Positions 1-9,143 of a stretch of 64,000 nt of DNA are shown in pieces (the stretch's first letter is position 1; every line of letters starts with the position of its first letter). The stretch comes from Alphaproteobacteria bacterium LSUCC0719 (GTDB taxonomy: Bacteria > Pseudomonadota > Alphaproteobacteria > Puniceispirillales > Puniceispirillaceae): assembly GCA_040839025.1 (NCBI GenBank), contig JBFPJN010000003.1, positions 1 through 64,000 of the forward strand. Reading direction: 5' to 3'. The position numbers and the translations under genes were made by a program. Under the pieces are notes generated by a model. That model searched no databases. It was not told where the DNA came from and was given only the letters and a program-made list of their open reading frames with translations.

Positions 1-287
1 GAGATTCTAGGCGTAGCTTCGATTACGTGATGCGTACGGTGCTTGTGCAGAGAAACCTACCTCTCCACCAGCACCATTCCCCCCATCACATCATGTGCTA
101 ACCAACTGAATTGCAAGCAGATTGCGTGTTTGCAGGTGATTGGTGACGGTTATGGAGAGGGGTAATCCGCATCGGGCAAATTGCGTTTTCCACAACAATT
201 TGCTCTGCAAGCTTGACGACACCTTCCTGTTTCATGGTCTACTGACCCGAATGCCACGGAGTCAAACAGAAGACCAAGGAGAGACAA

Positions 288-605
288 GTGTCCAAGACTG
301 CTTATATCGAACTTCCCCTGAAGCCGGAACATGCTGAAGACTTTGCTGATCTCGCCAATTCTGAAGATGGCTTTCCGTTGACAAAGAAGCAGGCCGGATT
401 CATCTCCGCCGAATGGATGATCTCGACGGCTGAAGACGGCAGTACCTGTTTCCACCTCTGGGAGACATGGGAAAGCCCGGAGCATTTCGGTGCGTATCTG
501 CAGATCCCCGAAAGAACTGCGGGCAGCAAGTTCGAGGCTGCGCTTATGAACTGGGCGGCAGGCGAAATGAAGGTTTGTTGGGGCGAGCCGACCTCTGTCA
601 GTTGA
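288..605 (+). CDS. Antibiotic biosynthesis monooxygenase (ABM)-like small protein
   Basis: This 105-residue protein has the size and layout of a single ABM/dimeric alpha-beta barrel domain. It has an early strand (TAYIELPLKPEHAEDFADL), a middle strand segment around residues 35-60 with FHLWETWESPEHF, and a C-terminal strand. Proteins of this family are small cytoplasmic dimers, often of unknown substrate. The start is a GTG preceded by AAGGAGAG about 8 bases upstream, which outweighs competing ORFs on both strands. It stands alone and is followed by a terminator hairpin. The family call rests on the FxLWETWxSxExF pattern only, and no substrate can be inferred. Confidence 0.6.
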   Translation: MSKTAYIELPLKPEHAEDFADLANSEDGFPLTKKQAGFISAEWMISTAEDGSTCFHLWETWESPEHFGAYLQIPERTAGSKFEAALMNWAAGEMKVCWGEPTSVS

Positions 606-645
606 AACACTGATCAAACCTTGAAACATCTTCAACCAAGAGATC

Positions 646-674
646 AGTGACGGCCTTCAGGGCCGTCACTTTTC
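646..674 (+). terminator. Rho-independent terminator after the ABM-like gene
   Basis: A 10-bp perfect stem (AGTGACGGCC paired with GGCCGTCACT) encloses the loop TTCAG and runs into TTTT. It lies 40 bases after the stop codon at 605. Confidence 0.75.
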
Positions 675-764
675 ATGAGGTTGCATAGATGTTCAGACTT
701 TGAACGCCTGACTCGGGAAAGCCTGACTCAGGAAAGGCTTCATCCGAAACAATGACAGACCGCC

Positions 765-1136
765 CTATTCACCTGACTGCCAAGGTCCAAAATCCTTGCC
801 GGAGCCGACAATTTCGTAAGCGATGACCGTTTCGTCACCGACCACCCAGCCATCATGGCCAGGCGCGAAATAATAGGCATCACCAGCTTCAGCAAGAATT
901 TCTGTTCCGTCATCGTGAACACACATCAGCTTGCCTTGGGTAATCACCCCCACATGGCCGGCCTGGCAGCTGTCTCCACCAACAATTGGCTTGATGCAGT
1001 CAGACCATTTCCAGCCAGGTTCCAAGACCAATTTTGACGCATTCATATCGCCAAGCTTTACAACGGATACGTGTGTTTTTGGAGGCGCTTTGACTTCGTC
1101 AGCTTCGGAAAACGATTTCTTGTACATCTTTGACAT
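765..1136 (-). CDS. Cupin-domain protein
   Basis: This 123-residue protein reads as one beta-barrel cupin. It has a charged N-terminus, then a WKWSDCIKP segment, GHVGVITQGKLMCVHDDGTE (cupin motif 1-like, about residues 61-80), AGDAYYFAPGHDGWVVGDE (motif 2-like, about 84-102) and a final strand. The His in GHVGVI and the His in PGHDGW could be metal ligands, but the full HxH(x)E set is not obvious. Cupins of this size often act as isomerases, lyases or ligand sensors, and the substrate here is unknown. Upstream of the start (beyond 1136) lies about 500 bases without a convincing gene. Confidence 0.7.
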   Translation of the reverse strand: MSKMYKKSFSEADEVKAPPKTHVSVVKLGDMNASKLVLEPGWKWSDCIKPIVGGDSCQAGHVGVITQGKLMCVHDDGTEILAEAGDAYYFAPGHDGWVVGDETVIAYEIVGSGKDFGPWQSGE

Positions 1137-1634
1137 AATGGCTTCTCCTGTGAATTTATGCTGCTTTGGTGTTCATTCCTCTTCAACCAATCAAAATGTT
1201 GATCAGCCGGGTCCAGCCTAGACGCCACAATCGTGGTCAGGTAAGCCAACTTCCGCAAAGACAAGGTCATGGAAGGTTTCAGACACATTCTCAGGAACTG
1301 TCCGAGAGCTGTCAGTCGTGCATCACGGATGGCAGAATGCTGTAACCGGATAGAGCTGGCCGATCATATGATTATGGCCAGTTTGGCTTGGAGATGAGAG
1401 GTGGGCTATCTGCAACCGCTGGGTTCAAGTTGCTTTCATACAGGTAAGGAGCAGACGCAACCACCTCTCCCGTCTTGATCAGCAAGTAACGTGCCAAATT
1501 CAAAAATTGGTCAATGTCACGGTGATTGATATGGTCTGGCCACACCCTTCATCGAAACAAAAATAATTTATAGATTACAGCGTGTTGACCCATGAAACGC
1601 CGACATACCAGCCATATGGGTAAAGACAGGCCGG
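1137..1634. other. Intergenic region, no convincing gene
   Basis: This stretch of nearly 500 bases between the cupin gene and the His-rich protein gene holds no recognisable gene. It is less GC-rich than its surroundings, with an A/T-rich patch near 1558-1575. The only ORF worth noting is a GTG-started 57-codon frame on the minus strand at 1372-1545. It has no clear ribosome binding site and no family resemblance, and may be a decayed fragment. Confidence 0.5.
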
Positions 1635-2357
1635 TCAGTTCGATTTCATCATCCGTTCATGGACAGCGGCCATGCCCCGCGCCGACATGTCGCTGACTTC
1701 GGCGGCATGTGTCTGCAACAGGGCGACCACCTCGCTGTTTTCAGAGGTCTGGATCACCTCGATGCCAAGCTCGGTCATCTCGATCACGGTGTCGATCTCG
1801 TCATATCTTTCGAACAGCAGGTTCAGCGTCGGCGACTGGATCATGACCTGCGGGTTCCGCCCTTCTTCCAGACGGGTCACCATGAAGGCGACATGGGTGA
1901 CAATCGATTCCCGGAGATCGGCATCGTCGGATTCGGTCACCGTCCTGATCCCGTTCGGCAGATTTTCAACCACCCTGTCGATTTTCATATGGTTGATGAA
2001 GATGGTCTTCAGATCGCTGATCTCGACATCGGTGGTATCAATGCCCTGCAGACCGGGCATATTGACTTCATCATGCTTGTGCCTTGCGTGCTTGGTGGGT
2101 TTGGCGGCAGTGCCCTCGCCATAATGCCCCATATATGACCCGTCATGATGGCCATGATGGCCGTCATAGGCCCCGTTATGATGCCCGTCATGCCCCGTAT
2201 CCTGGGATCCGGATGAATGGTGCTTGGCATGCATCTGGTCATAGGTCTGGCCGGTCTGGCTGGCGATCGCGACCATGCCGCCGGTCACAATGACCGCAAA
2301 CACCCCGATCAGACGAAGGGGCCAGACAAGACAAACGGGAAGGGAAAATCCATACAT
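1635..2357 (-). CDS. His-rich, membrane-anchored or exported hypothetical protein
   Basis: The 240-residue product has an N-terminal hydrophobic segment (about residues 3-33) ending near AIASQ, which could be a signal peptide or an anchor. Next comes a very His-rich linker (about 40-90) with many HH, GHHG and HDGH steps, then a soluble helical domain of about 150 residues containing THVAFMVTRLEEGRNPQVMIQSPTL. The ATG at 2357 is chosen because AAGGA lies 8 bases upstream; a longer frame to 2414 lacks such a site. The His cluster suggests binding of a divalent metal (Cu, Ni or Zn) in the periplasm. I do not recognise the C-terminal domain. Confidence 0.65.
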   Translation of the reverse strand: MYGFSLPVCLVWPLRLIGVFAVIVTGGMVAIASQTGQTYDQMHAKHHSSGSQDTGHDGHHNGAYDGHHGHHDGSYMGHYGEGTAAKPTKHARHKHDEVNMPGLQGIDTTDVEISDLKTIFINHMKIDRVVENLPNGIRTVTESDDADLRESIVTHVAFMVTRLEEGRNPQVMIQSPTLNLLFERYDEIDTVIEMTELGIEVIQTSENSEVVALLQTHAAEVSDMSARGMAAVHERMMKSN

Positions 2358-2615
2358 CACACATATCCTTGCAAGCGTGGCACCGATGCCCCGGCCAAAC
2401 CGGGCATCACCCATAGCCTATGGCCTGTGCGCCCTTAGTCAACAGCGATATACAGAATGGGTGGCAGAATGGATGGATGGCAGAATGGCAGGTTGATGGC
2501 AGGCAGGTCCACCAGTCCCGAAAGAAAGACCCGTCATTCCCGAAAGACAAATGCCGTCACCATCCCGAAGACAGTGACGGCACCCGTTGTGGTCTGCCAA
2601 TGGTGACGACGAGCG

Positions 2616-3389
2616 TCAGCTGTTGCGATCAAGGAAGCGCACCAGCGCATCCCATGACCGGGCGTCGGCGTCGGCGTCATAGTCCCGCGACCCGGCAACC
2701 GTAAATGAATGGCGGGCACCGCCAAATATCTGGGCGTCATGCTGCACCCCGGCCGCCTGGAGTTCCTGCAGAAGACCGGCAAGGTCATCCATGCCCGACA
2801 CCGGATCGGCCGAGCCATGCAGCAGCAGCACCGGTGCGTCCGTCATGGCGTAATTCTGGCCTTCGGGCGTGCCAAGGCCACCGTGGAAGCTGACATAGCC
2901 ATCAAGGCCCATCGCCGCCCGCGCCGATTCAAGGACGGCAGCGCCGCCAAAACAATATCCGATGATAAAGCTTTTCGGACCCTTGTCGGAAACCGACCTG
3001 CCAGCATCGATGGCGGCCGCAAGACGCGCCCTGAAGGCGGATCTGTCGCGATAGAGTGCGCCGGTTTCACGCCGATAGTCGTCACGGCCTTCAAGCTTGG
3101 CGTCAACGCCAAACAGATCGATTGCCACCGCGTTGTAGCCAAGCCCGGCCAGCATTTTGGCCCGGCTTTTCTCGTAATCATTCAGACCGTCCCAGTCATG
3201 GACGATGAACACGGTGCCTTTCGGCGCCGCGCCAGCCATTTCGACATGGGCGGCAAACGCCTTGCCGTCGACAGAATAGGACAGATGCCCATGGCCGTCG
3301 GCATGGGCAAGGCCTGTCGCCGCAACCGCCGACATGAAGGCCGCGACGAGATATCTGGTGACAGGATTTTTGGAAAAACGAAGTTTCAT
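2616..3389 (-). CDS. Dienelactone hydrolase family protein, exported
   Basis: This is an alpha/beta hydrolase of 257 residues. An N-terminal signal peptide (about residues 1-30, ending GLAHA) indicates export to the periplasm. The catalytic triad of the dienelactone hydrolase family is visible: nucleophile Cys146 in GYCFGG, Asp195 in GSADPVSG and His227 in ARHSF. HDWDGL near residue 64 fits the oxyanion-side loop. Family members hydrolyse lactones or esters; the substrate here is unknown. The start ATG at 3389 is preceded by GGGAG and begins the signal peptide, so longer in-frame extensions are rejected. Confidence 0.85.
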   Translation of the reverse strand: MKLRFSKNPVTRYLVAAFMSAVAATGLAHADGHGHLSYSVDGKAFAAHVEMAGAAPKGTVFIVHDWDGLNDYEKSRAKMLAGLGYNAVAIDLFGVDAKLEGRDDYRRETGALYRDRSAFRARLAAAIDAGRSVSDKGPKSFIIGYCFGGAAVLESARAAMGLDGYVSFHGGLGTPEGQNYAMTDAPVLLLHGSADPVSGMDDLAGLLQELQAAGVQHDAQIFGGARHSFTVAGSRDYDADADARSWDALVRFLDRNS

Positions 3390-3562
3390 GGGGCGCTCCC
3401 GCAGGCACGAGTTACTGATGGAAGCGATATGATGGTGCCGACCCGTACAATCAAGTCTTGTGGCGGCAGCGCATGTCCACCATCTTAGCTTGTAGACGCG
3501 GAAGACTGTGAATGGCAGCATGCCGTCGTTGGTGCAGGTTTGATTTTGTATGGTGGTTCAAC

Positions 3563-5005
3563 ATGCAGTTCGGGCTGAGATTCGGGTTTGGCACAGATTC
3601 AACGCATGGCGCGTTGCAAACCGTCGGTGATGCACGGCAACAGCTTCAAAGTCCGGTAAGGCCGGTCGGGATCCGGTCCCTGAAAACCATGGCAACCGCC
3701 ATCGAACCCTGGCCGGAAAGCATGATGTTCGATCTCGACGCGCGCATGGCCGCGCTGCGCCATGATCGCAAGCGCAGTGACGAGGTGGATGCGTCGGCTG
3801 ACATGTCGCAAAAGGAAAAGGATGCCGTGCGAAGAGACCTGCGATCCCGGGATCACAGGTTCATCGATCAGCTTCATCTGGCGCATCAGGGAATTTACGG
3901 CACCGACCCGGTTCGCCAACGGTTGATCCATTTCTGGTTCAATCACTTCACAATCGGTGGTGGCCGCGAAAGCAACTTCATGAACGGGCATGTGATCCAG
4001 CATGTCATCGGCACAGGGATCGACGGTCGCTTTGCCGATCTGGCCTACGATATTACACGCCATCCCGGCATGCTGAGTTACCTCGACAACATCTACAATG
4101 TGGGGGAAAAGTCGCAGCGCGCCCGCAAACTGGGCAAAAGCGTCCAGATTGGGTTGAACGACAATCTGGCGCGAGAGCTGATGGAGCTTCACACGACGTC
4201 ACCCAGCATCGGCTACACCGAAGCGGATATCCGGCAGGCTGCAAAAATCCTTTCGGGTTGGGGAGACATCTTTGACAATCCGAAAACGGTCAAGAATTTC
4301 AAGGATGCCGGGATCACGGATTTTCACAACGCCTATTTCGAGAACAAGGCCGAACCCGGCAAGAAAACCGTGATGGGGAAAACATATCCGGCAGGGCCCG
4401 AAGCGCTGCAGCTTCTTGTCGAGGATCTGGCCGCAAGTGAGCATACGGCCCGCCACCTGTGTCACAAGCTGTGCGTGCATTTCATCGCTGACAATCCATC
4501 TCCGCAGGACGTTGCCCATCTGCAATCCGTCTGGCGGGACAGCGATGGCCATCTGCCAACCGTGCATGATGCGCTGTTGGAACGTGCCGCCGCCTCGTCA
4601 CAGCCGAAATTCCAGTGGCCCTTGACCTGGTTGATCACTGTGTTGCGGATGTCACAGGCCAATATGATCCAGGGCTTTGACGATCTGCATCGCGAATTGC
4701 TGTCGCATGGCGGTGAATACCGGGTGGAGAAACTCTATCGGGAGATCGGCCAGGATTTCTGGTCGCAACGCCAGCCGGACGGGTATTCGGTATTGGGTGT
4801 CGACTGGATTTCTCCGGAACATTTTGAGCGGCGGATGCGCCTTGCGGCCATGATTTTTGATCATGGCCGCCCCCAGCGCCGGGCAGACGAACTGATGACC
4901 CTTCTTGACGTCAGCTCCGCAACGCGCGCACTGGTCGACAAAGGGTCGAGTGCAAAGGCGCGGTTCATCCTGCTGTGCTGCAGCCAAGAATTCATGGGAG
5001 CGTGA
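3563..5005 (+). CDS. DUF1800 family protein
   Basis: The 480-residue product carries the diagnostic DUF1800 stretches LIHFWFNHFTIGG (about residue 120) and NDNLARELMELHTTSP (about 190-210), followed by GYTEADIRQAAKILSGW. The function of the family is unknown. In many bacteria its genes sit directly before a DUF1501 gene, as here, with one base between stop and start. The ATG at 3563 starts MQFGLRFGFG, a normal opening for the family; a frame extending to 3512 adds a Cys/Trp-rich tail that looks non-coding. No clear signal peptide is visible. It is probably the first gene of a three-gene operon ending at 6842. Confidence 0.85.
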   Translation: MQFGLRFGFGTDSTHGALQTVGDARQQLQSPVRPVGIRSLKTMATAIEPWPESMMFDLDARMAALRHDRKRSDEVDASADMSQKEKDAVRRDLRSRDHRFIDQLHLAHQGIYGTDPVRQRLIHFWFNHFTIGGGRESNFMNGHVIQHVIGTGIDGRFADLAYDITRHPGMLSYLDNIYNVGEKSQRARKLGKSVQIGLNDNLARELMELHTTSPSIGYTEADIRQAAKILSGWGDIFDNPKTVKNFKDAGITDFHNAYFENKAEPGKKTVMGKTYPAGPEALQLLVEDLAASEHTARHLCHKLCVHFIADNPSPQDVAHLQSVWRDSDGHLPTVHDALLERAAASSQPKFQWPLTWLITVLRMSQANMIQGFDDLHRELLSHGGEYRVEKLYREIGQDFWSQRQPDGYSVLGVDWISPEHFERRMRLAAMIFDHGRPQRRADELMTLLDVSSATRALVDKGSSAKARFILLCCSQEFMGA

Positions 5006-5006
5006 G

Positions 5007-6143
5007 ATGATTTCCCGTCGTTTGTTTCTGCAATCCTCAACCGCATCACTGGCGCTTGCCGGCATTCCAATCAGTGGTCACACAAAAGACCTGCCGCCAG
5101 GCAATATCGTTGTCATCCTTCTTGAAGGCGGGCTGGACGGTTTGGCAGCAGTGCCACCGATCGGCGATCCCGATCTGCATCGGCAGCGCAAGAACCTGGT
5201 CGCGGCGCGGGCCATTCGCCTGAACCCGTTTTTCGGGCTTCATCCGTCGCTTGGCGGGTTTGGCGGTATGCTGGCCGATGGCGATGCCAGCATTGTCCAC
5301 GCCACCAGCTTTCCTTACGTCAAGCGCTCGCATTTCGAAGGCCAGAACATCATGGAAACAGGGAATATGGTCCCCTTTTCCGATCGCACAGGCTGGCTTG
5401 GCAGAGCGCTTGATTTTGCCGGCATGCCGGGGCGCGCCCTGTCGATGGATATGCCGTTGCTGATCCGCGGCAGCAAAGAACTCGACAATTACTATCCGGC
5501 AAGTTTGAACGGATCCAGCGACCCGTCACCGGAGTTGGCAACCCTGCTGATGCAGGACCGCGACGGGCTGGCGGCGGCAACGTTCCAACGCGTTGCGGAA
5601 AAATATGCAGGGTCACCGGACATTGCGGCACGCGACCCTGTCAGCCTGGCAAAATATGCCGGCAGCAAGCTGGCAAAGCCCGATGGGCCGAGCGCGGCTG
5701 TGATCCGGGTCCGCGAATTCGACACCCATGCCATGCAGGGCAGTGATGACGGCAATCATGCCCGCCAGCTGACCGAACTCGATGATATTTTTCTTGGACT
5801 GAAATCAACACTGAAGGACGCCTGGTCCACCACCGTGATCCTGACGCTGACGGAATTTGGCAGGACGGTAAAGATGAACGGCTCTGTTGGCACGGATCAT
5901 GGCTGGGGTTCGGCCGGGCTTCTGGCCGGCGGATTGCTGAGCAAAGGCCAGGTCATCACACAATGGCCGGGACTTGCCACGCGCGATCTGTTCGAGGAAC
6001 GCGACCTGCAGGCGACCATCGATTATCGATCAGTGTGCGCGGCATGCGTCGAGGCGGCATTCGGCCTCGATCATGACCTTGTCGCCTCGCAGGTGTTCTA
6101 TGACGCCGCGCTGCCGCGGATGACGGATACCCTGTTCGGATAG
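5007..6143 (+). CDS. DUF1501 family protein with a Tat-type signal
   Basis: The 378-residue product begins MISRRLFLQSS, a twin-arginine motif (SRRxFLQ), followed by a hydrophobic stretch and an Ala/Gly cleavage region, so export of the folded protein is likely. The body has DUF1501 hallmarks: IVVILLEGGLDGLAAVPP near residue 32, LHPSLGGF near 80, SFEG-like SHFEGQNIMETG near 110, and a C-terminal LTEFGRTVKMNGSVGTDHGWGSAGLLAGG. The family resembles the alkaline phosphatase/sulfatase fold, but substrates are not established. The start at 5007 follows the DUF1800 stop directly and is preceded by GGGAGCGTGAG, which supports translational coupling. Confidence 0.88.
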   Translation: MISRRLFLQSSTASLALAGIPISGHTKDLPPGNIVVILLEGGLDGLAAVPPIGDPDLHRQRKNLVAARAIRLNPFFGLHPSLGGFGGMLADGDASIVHATSFPYVKRSHFEGQNIMETGNMVPFSDRTGWLGRALDFAGMPGRALSMDMPLLIRGSKELDNYYPASLNGSSDPSPELATLLMQDRDGLAAATFQRVAEKYAGSPDIAARDPVSLAKYAGSKLAKPDGPSAAVIRVREFDTHAMQGSDDGNHARQLTELDDIFLGLKSTLKDAWSTTVILTLTEFGRTVKMNGSVGTDHGWGSAGLLAGGLLSKGQVITQWPGLATRDLFEERDLQATIDYRSVCAACVEAAFGLDHDLVASQVFYDAALPRMTDTLFG

Positions 6144-6152
6144 GCAGCCGAT

Positions 6153-6842
6153 ATGACGTGGACCACCAACTTGATAACACTGACGCTGCACCGCACATCT
6201 AACGCTGTCTGTATGATCATGCTCGGCATGGTTCTGGCCGTGTCGGGGCTGCCGGTACAAAGTGCGGTGGCGCTGACATTCAAATCTGACGGGACGGTCG
6301 AACAGAGCAACCGTAAGTCCGGTTCAATGCCGGGCAAGCTTGGCAAATCAAAAGTGCTGCAGACCTTTGACGTGATGATTGATGCAGACCAGATCGCCAA
6401 CCTGAAACGGCTGCCAAATCAATTCGACTTCTCCAACGCCAATATCTGGACAGATTTTGCGGCCACAAGCTGCCAGTTCGAGATCAAGCGCCGGATGCTG
6501 GAAAATAAACGCGTTGAACGTTTGGCGCGTGGCAAACTGACGGTGAGTGACGGCGTTTTTGAATTTGGCGAAAATTACTGGAGGACGGGCGGCATGGCCA
6601 CGCCCGAGCATCTCAAGGATGAGGCCAATCTGAGATGGACACGCGGCTCTCTGCCAATCGGCAAGATGCCGTATTTCCATCTGTTCATCAATCAGGGCGA
6701 GGTGGCGCTGCCGCCCCTCTATGTCCAGCTTGCCGAGCGCAAGGCAGAGGGCGCATCAGGAGAACTTGCCGGTCTCTATGAGTTTTATGTTGATGACTGG
6801 CAGGACGGTCTGCTCGAACTCAAGGATTGTCGGCCACTCTAG
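6153..6842 (+). CDS. Secreted hypothetical protein downstream of DUF1501
   Basis: This 229-residue protein has an N-terminal hydrophobic segment (about residues 17-40, VCMIMLGMVLAVSGLPVQSAVA) that looks like a signal peptide. The rest is soluble and beta-rich, with LTFKSDGTVEQS, FDFSNANIWTDFAATSCQFEIK and a C-terminal LYEFYVDDWQDGLLELKDCRPL. Two Cys residues remain in the mature part and could form a disulphide. It follows the DUF1501 stop by 9 bases and is probably in the same operon. I do not recognise the family. It may be a partner or substrate of the exported DUF1800/DUF1501 pair. Confidence 0.7.
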   Translation: MTWTTNLITLTLHRTSNAVCMIMLGMVLAVSGLPVQSAVALTFKSDGTVEQSNRKSGSMPGKLGKSKVLQTFDVMIDADQIANLKRLPNQFDFSNANIWTDFAATSCQFEIKRRMLENKRVERLARGKLTVSDGVFEFGENYWRTGGMATPEHLKDEANLRWTRGSLPIGKMPYFHLFINQGEVALPPLYVQLAERKAEGASGELAGLYEFYVDDWQDGLLELKDCRPL

Positions 6843-6917
6843 ATCGCGATGATCTGCCCGACGCAGAACTGGTGGCCAACGGCATGCCATATGTCACCTC
6901 GCCAAGGGCGAGAGTGA

Positions 6918-7313
6918 TCATTTCAGTTTGTTCAGGATGCCCAATGCGGCGCTCAGGCGCTTTGTCAGCGCCTTCTGCTGTGCCTCAATCTCCCTGATCT
7001 CGGCCTTCAGATGATTGAGAAGCTTTTCCTGCCGGCCGCGCGAAGTGGCGACAGGATTTTCGGACTGCCCCTCCTCGGCCATCAGATGGGTTGGACTGAC
7101 ACCGAGGATACCCGCCAGACTGACAAGCTTGTTCACCCGCGGGGCACTCCTGTCACGCTCCCAGTCACGGAGCGTCGCCGGTTTCACGCCGGCAAGATGC
7201 GCCGCCAGCGCCATCGACAGACCGGCATTCCGCCGGGCCTTCTGCAGCCGTTCCCCAAGCGTCGATTCCGGCTCGGACGGGGACAATACATTCGAACTGA
7301 GGTTGGCGACCAC
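6918..7313 (-). CDS. XRE-family helix-turn-helix transcriptional regulator
   Basis: The 131-residue product has a Cro/C1-type HTH at about residues 19-75 (LGERLQKARRNAGLSMALAAHLAGVKPATLRDWERDRSAPRVNKLVSLAGILGV). A charged helix follows (about 95-125, LLNHLKAEIREIEAQQKALTKRL) that probably forms a coiled-coil dimer. The start is a GTG preceded by AAGAGGA. A plausible promoter reads TCGACA, 17 bases, TATTTA on the minus strand just upstream, between about 7335 and 7365. The target is unknown; autoregulation is common in this family. Confidence 0.8.
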   Translation of the reverse strand: MVANLSSNVLSPSEPESTLGERLQKARRNAGLSMALAAHLAGVKPATLRDWERDRSAPRVNKLVSLAGILGVSPTHLMAEEGQSENPVATSRGRQEKLLNHLKAEIREIEAQQKALTKRLSAALGILNKLK

Positions 7314-7520
7314 GGGCGGGATTCCTCTTAAATATTCACATTACGTCAATATGTCGAAAATGGGGTATTTTAACTGATTTTGTCAATGCCTGTGGGGACA
7401 ATCCTGCTGTTACAGGCCGGACGCTCGCGTCACCAGATGCCCCCATCAGGGCGCATTTGTAACACGCGCAGGGACGCGATAGAGTGCATACCCGTTTCCC
7501 ACCTGCCGGCAGTCTGCGCC

Positions 7521-8036
7521 ATGACCATCTTTCACCGTGTCTTCAACGCTTGCGATCCGGTGGTCGCATGGCGGCTTGTGCTGCTGTCCTGGATTGCCGT
7601 GCTGGTCCTGATGGTTCCCGTGCTGATGCTGACCTCGGCACCGGCCACCCAGGATGCCCTGATTGCCGTGGCGATGATCCCGCTGGCGTTGCATCTGTAT
7701 GTCTTCATCGCCAACCTGCCGGCACTGCGTGACAGGCATGACCCGGCCCGTATCGGTCTGACAATGCCGGTTCTGACCTATCCGGTCGGCGCGGTGGCCT
7801 GTCTGCCGGTGATGCCGGCGGACGCGGCTTTCACCATGCCGTTTGCCGGAATCTTCATGGGCATGCTGACCTTCGGCATTTTCTTTACCGGTCTGGCACC
7901 GCTGCTGGCGATCGGTCTGACAAAATCGATCATGGACCGATCGCTGAACAGGCGCCGCGTCATCACCAGCCTTGTCATGCTGGTCACCGGGTGGTTCCTG
8001 TCCGGCATCACCGGTTTCATGCTCGGCAATGGCTGA
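7521..8036 (+). CDS. Multi-spanning membrane protein of unknown function
   Basis: This 171-residue, highly hydrophobic protein has about five predicted membrane segments: VVAWRLVLLSWIAVLVLMVPVLML, ALIAVAMIPLALHLYVFIANL, LTYPVGAVACLPVMPA, FAGIFMGMLTFGIFFTGLAPLLAIGL and VITSLVMLVTGWFLSGITGFMLG. The ATG at 7521 starts MTIFHRVFNACD; an upstream in-frame extension to 7380 is Cys/Arg-rich and unlikely to be translated. No family is recognised. It is divergent from the XRE regulator, with about 200 bases between the starts. Confidence 0.6.
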   Translation: MTIFHRVFNACDPVVAWRLVLLSWIAVLVLMVPVLMLTSAPATQDALIAVAMIPLALHLYVFIANLPALRDRHDPARIGLTMPVLTYPVGAVACLPVMPADAAFTMPFAGIFMGMLTFGIFFTGLAPLLAIGLTKSIMDRSLNRRRVITSLVMLVTGWFLSGITGFMLGNG

Positions 8037-8078
8037 GAGGCCGACCGAGAGGCCGGTTGCCGGATCACTTGCGGGCCG

Positions 8079-9143
8079 TCACAGTTCGGCAACGGCGGCG
8101 CACATCACCTTCAATTTGGCAACCGCCAGATCACGCGTCAGCATGCCAAGACCGCAATCCGGTGCCACAACCAGCCTGTCACGGTCGATATGGTCAAGCG
8201 CCTGACGAAGCCGTGTCATCACCTCCTCGACGGTTTCGATCCGGCTGCGGGCCACCGCAACCGACCCGAATATCACCTGCTTGCGGGCAAACAGATCAAG
8301 CAGTGACAGGTCGTTACAGCAATGCGCATCCTCAATCGAGACCTGGTCAAAACCGAGACCGTCCATTTCACGCGCCAGCCTGTGATAGCTCGACGGATCG
8401 GCTTTCTTGTAATCCTCGTCATCGAGATGGTCCGGATAGCCGCAGCAGATATGCACCGCGCGGGTGACATGTGACGGCAGTTTGTGAAAACATCGCTCGA
8501 CGCCCTCAAGCCCGAATTCCATCGCATCATCCACCTGCCGGGCGAACAGCGGTTCATCAAGCTGAATGTGACGACACCCCGCATCGGCAAGCGCCAGTAT
8601 CTCCTTGTTCACCGTCGCGGCAAGATCGCGCGCCAGACGTGGCCGGTCCTCGTAATGGCAGTCGGCGGTGGTATCCATGATGGTCAGCGGTCCCGGCAGG
8701 GTGAATTTGACAGGCTTTTTGCTGACAGACTGGCTGGCCTTGAAATCATGCGGGCTGTAGGGCGCGGCGTCATGGCTGACAGCCCCCCTGATCGCCGGCA
8801 GATCGGTTTCATAGGCACCGTCGCGAAGCACCCTGTGTTCCAGTGTCGCAAAATCGAAACCGGTGACATGCCGGCAATGATAGTGGATGTAGTTCTCGCG
8901 CCGCACTTCACCATCGGTCGGCACGTCAATGCCGGCGTCAACCTGCAGCGCGATAACCTCTTTCGCGGCCCGCACAAACAGCGCCTCATCGGCGTCGGAC
9001 ATGCGATAGGCCGAATAGCCCTGCGTGACCTCGGGCGCGTTCATCGTGCCACGATCACGGGCCGAATCGAACCAGTCGCGGATTGGCAGGTAATCGGGCT
9101 TGGGGAAGGACCCGATGACAGTGGTTGAAAGCTTTTCTGGCAC
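8079..9143 (-). CDS. MetE C-terminal domain-like methyltransferase (cobalamin-independent methionine synthase type)
   Basis: The 354-residue protein covers only the catalytic half of MetE and begins KLSTTVIGSFPKP, the usual opening of stand-alone archaeal and bacterial MetE-like proteins. Zinc ligands are visible: His231 and Cys233 in HICCGYP, Glu271 in SIEDAH and Cys330 in VAPDCGLGML. QLDEPLF at about 194-200 fits the folate/substrate face. Family members move a methyl group to homocysteine or another thiol; the methyl donor is not determined. The GTG start at 9143 has CAAGGAGAG upstream. A much longer GC-driven frame extends to 9809 but overlaps the divergent hydrolase and is rejected. Confidence 0.82.
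   Translation of the reverse strand: MPEKLSTTVIGSFPKPDYLPIRDWFDSARDRGTMNAPEVTQGYSAYRMSDADEALFVRAAKEVIALQVDAGIDVPTDGEVRRENYIHYHCRHVTGFDFATLEHRVLRDGAYETDLPAIRGAVSHDAAPYSPHDFKASQSVSKKPVKFTLPGPLTIMDTTADCHYEDRPRLARDLAATVNKEILALADAGCRHIQLDEPLFARQVDDAMEFGLEGVERCFHKLPSHVTRAVHICCGYPDHLDDEDYKKADPSSYHRLAREMDGLGFDQVSIEDAHCCNDLSLLDLFARKQVIFGSVAVARSRIETVEEVMTRLRQALDHIDRDRLVVAPDCGLGMLTRDLAVAKLKVMCAAVAEL

Noticed and set aside
1372-1545. A 57-codon minus-strand ORF starting GTG
   Set aside because: There is no ribosome binding site, the composition does not resemble the neighbours' coding sequence, and no family similarity is seen. It is noted only as a possible fragment.
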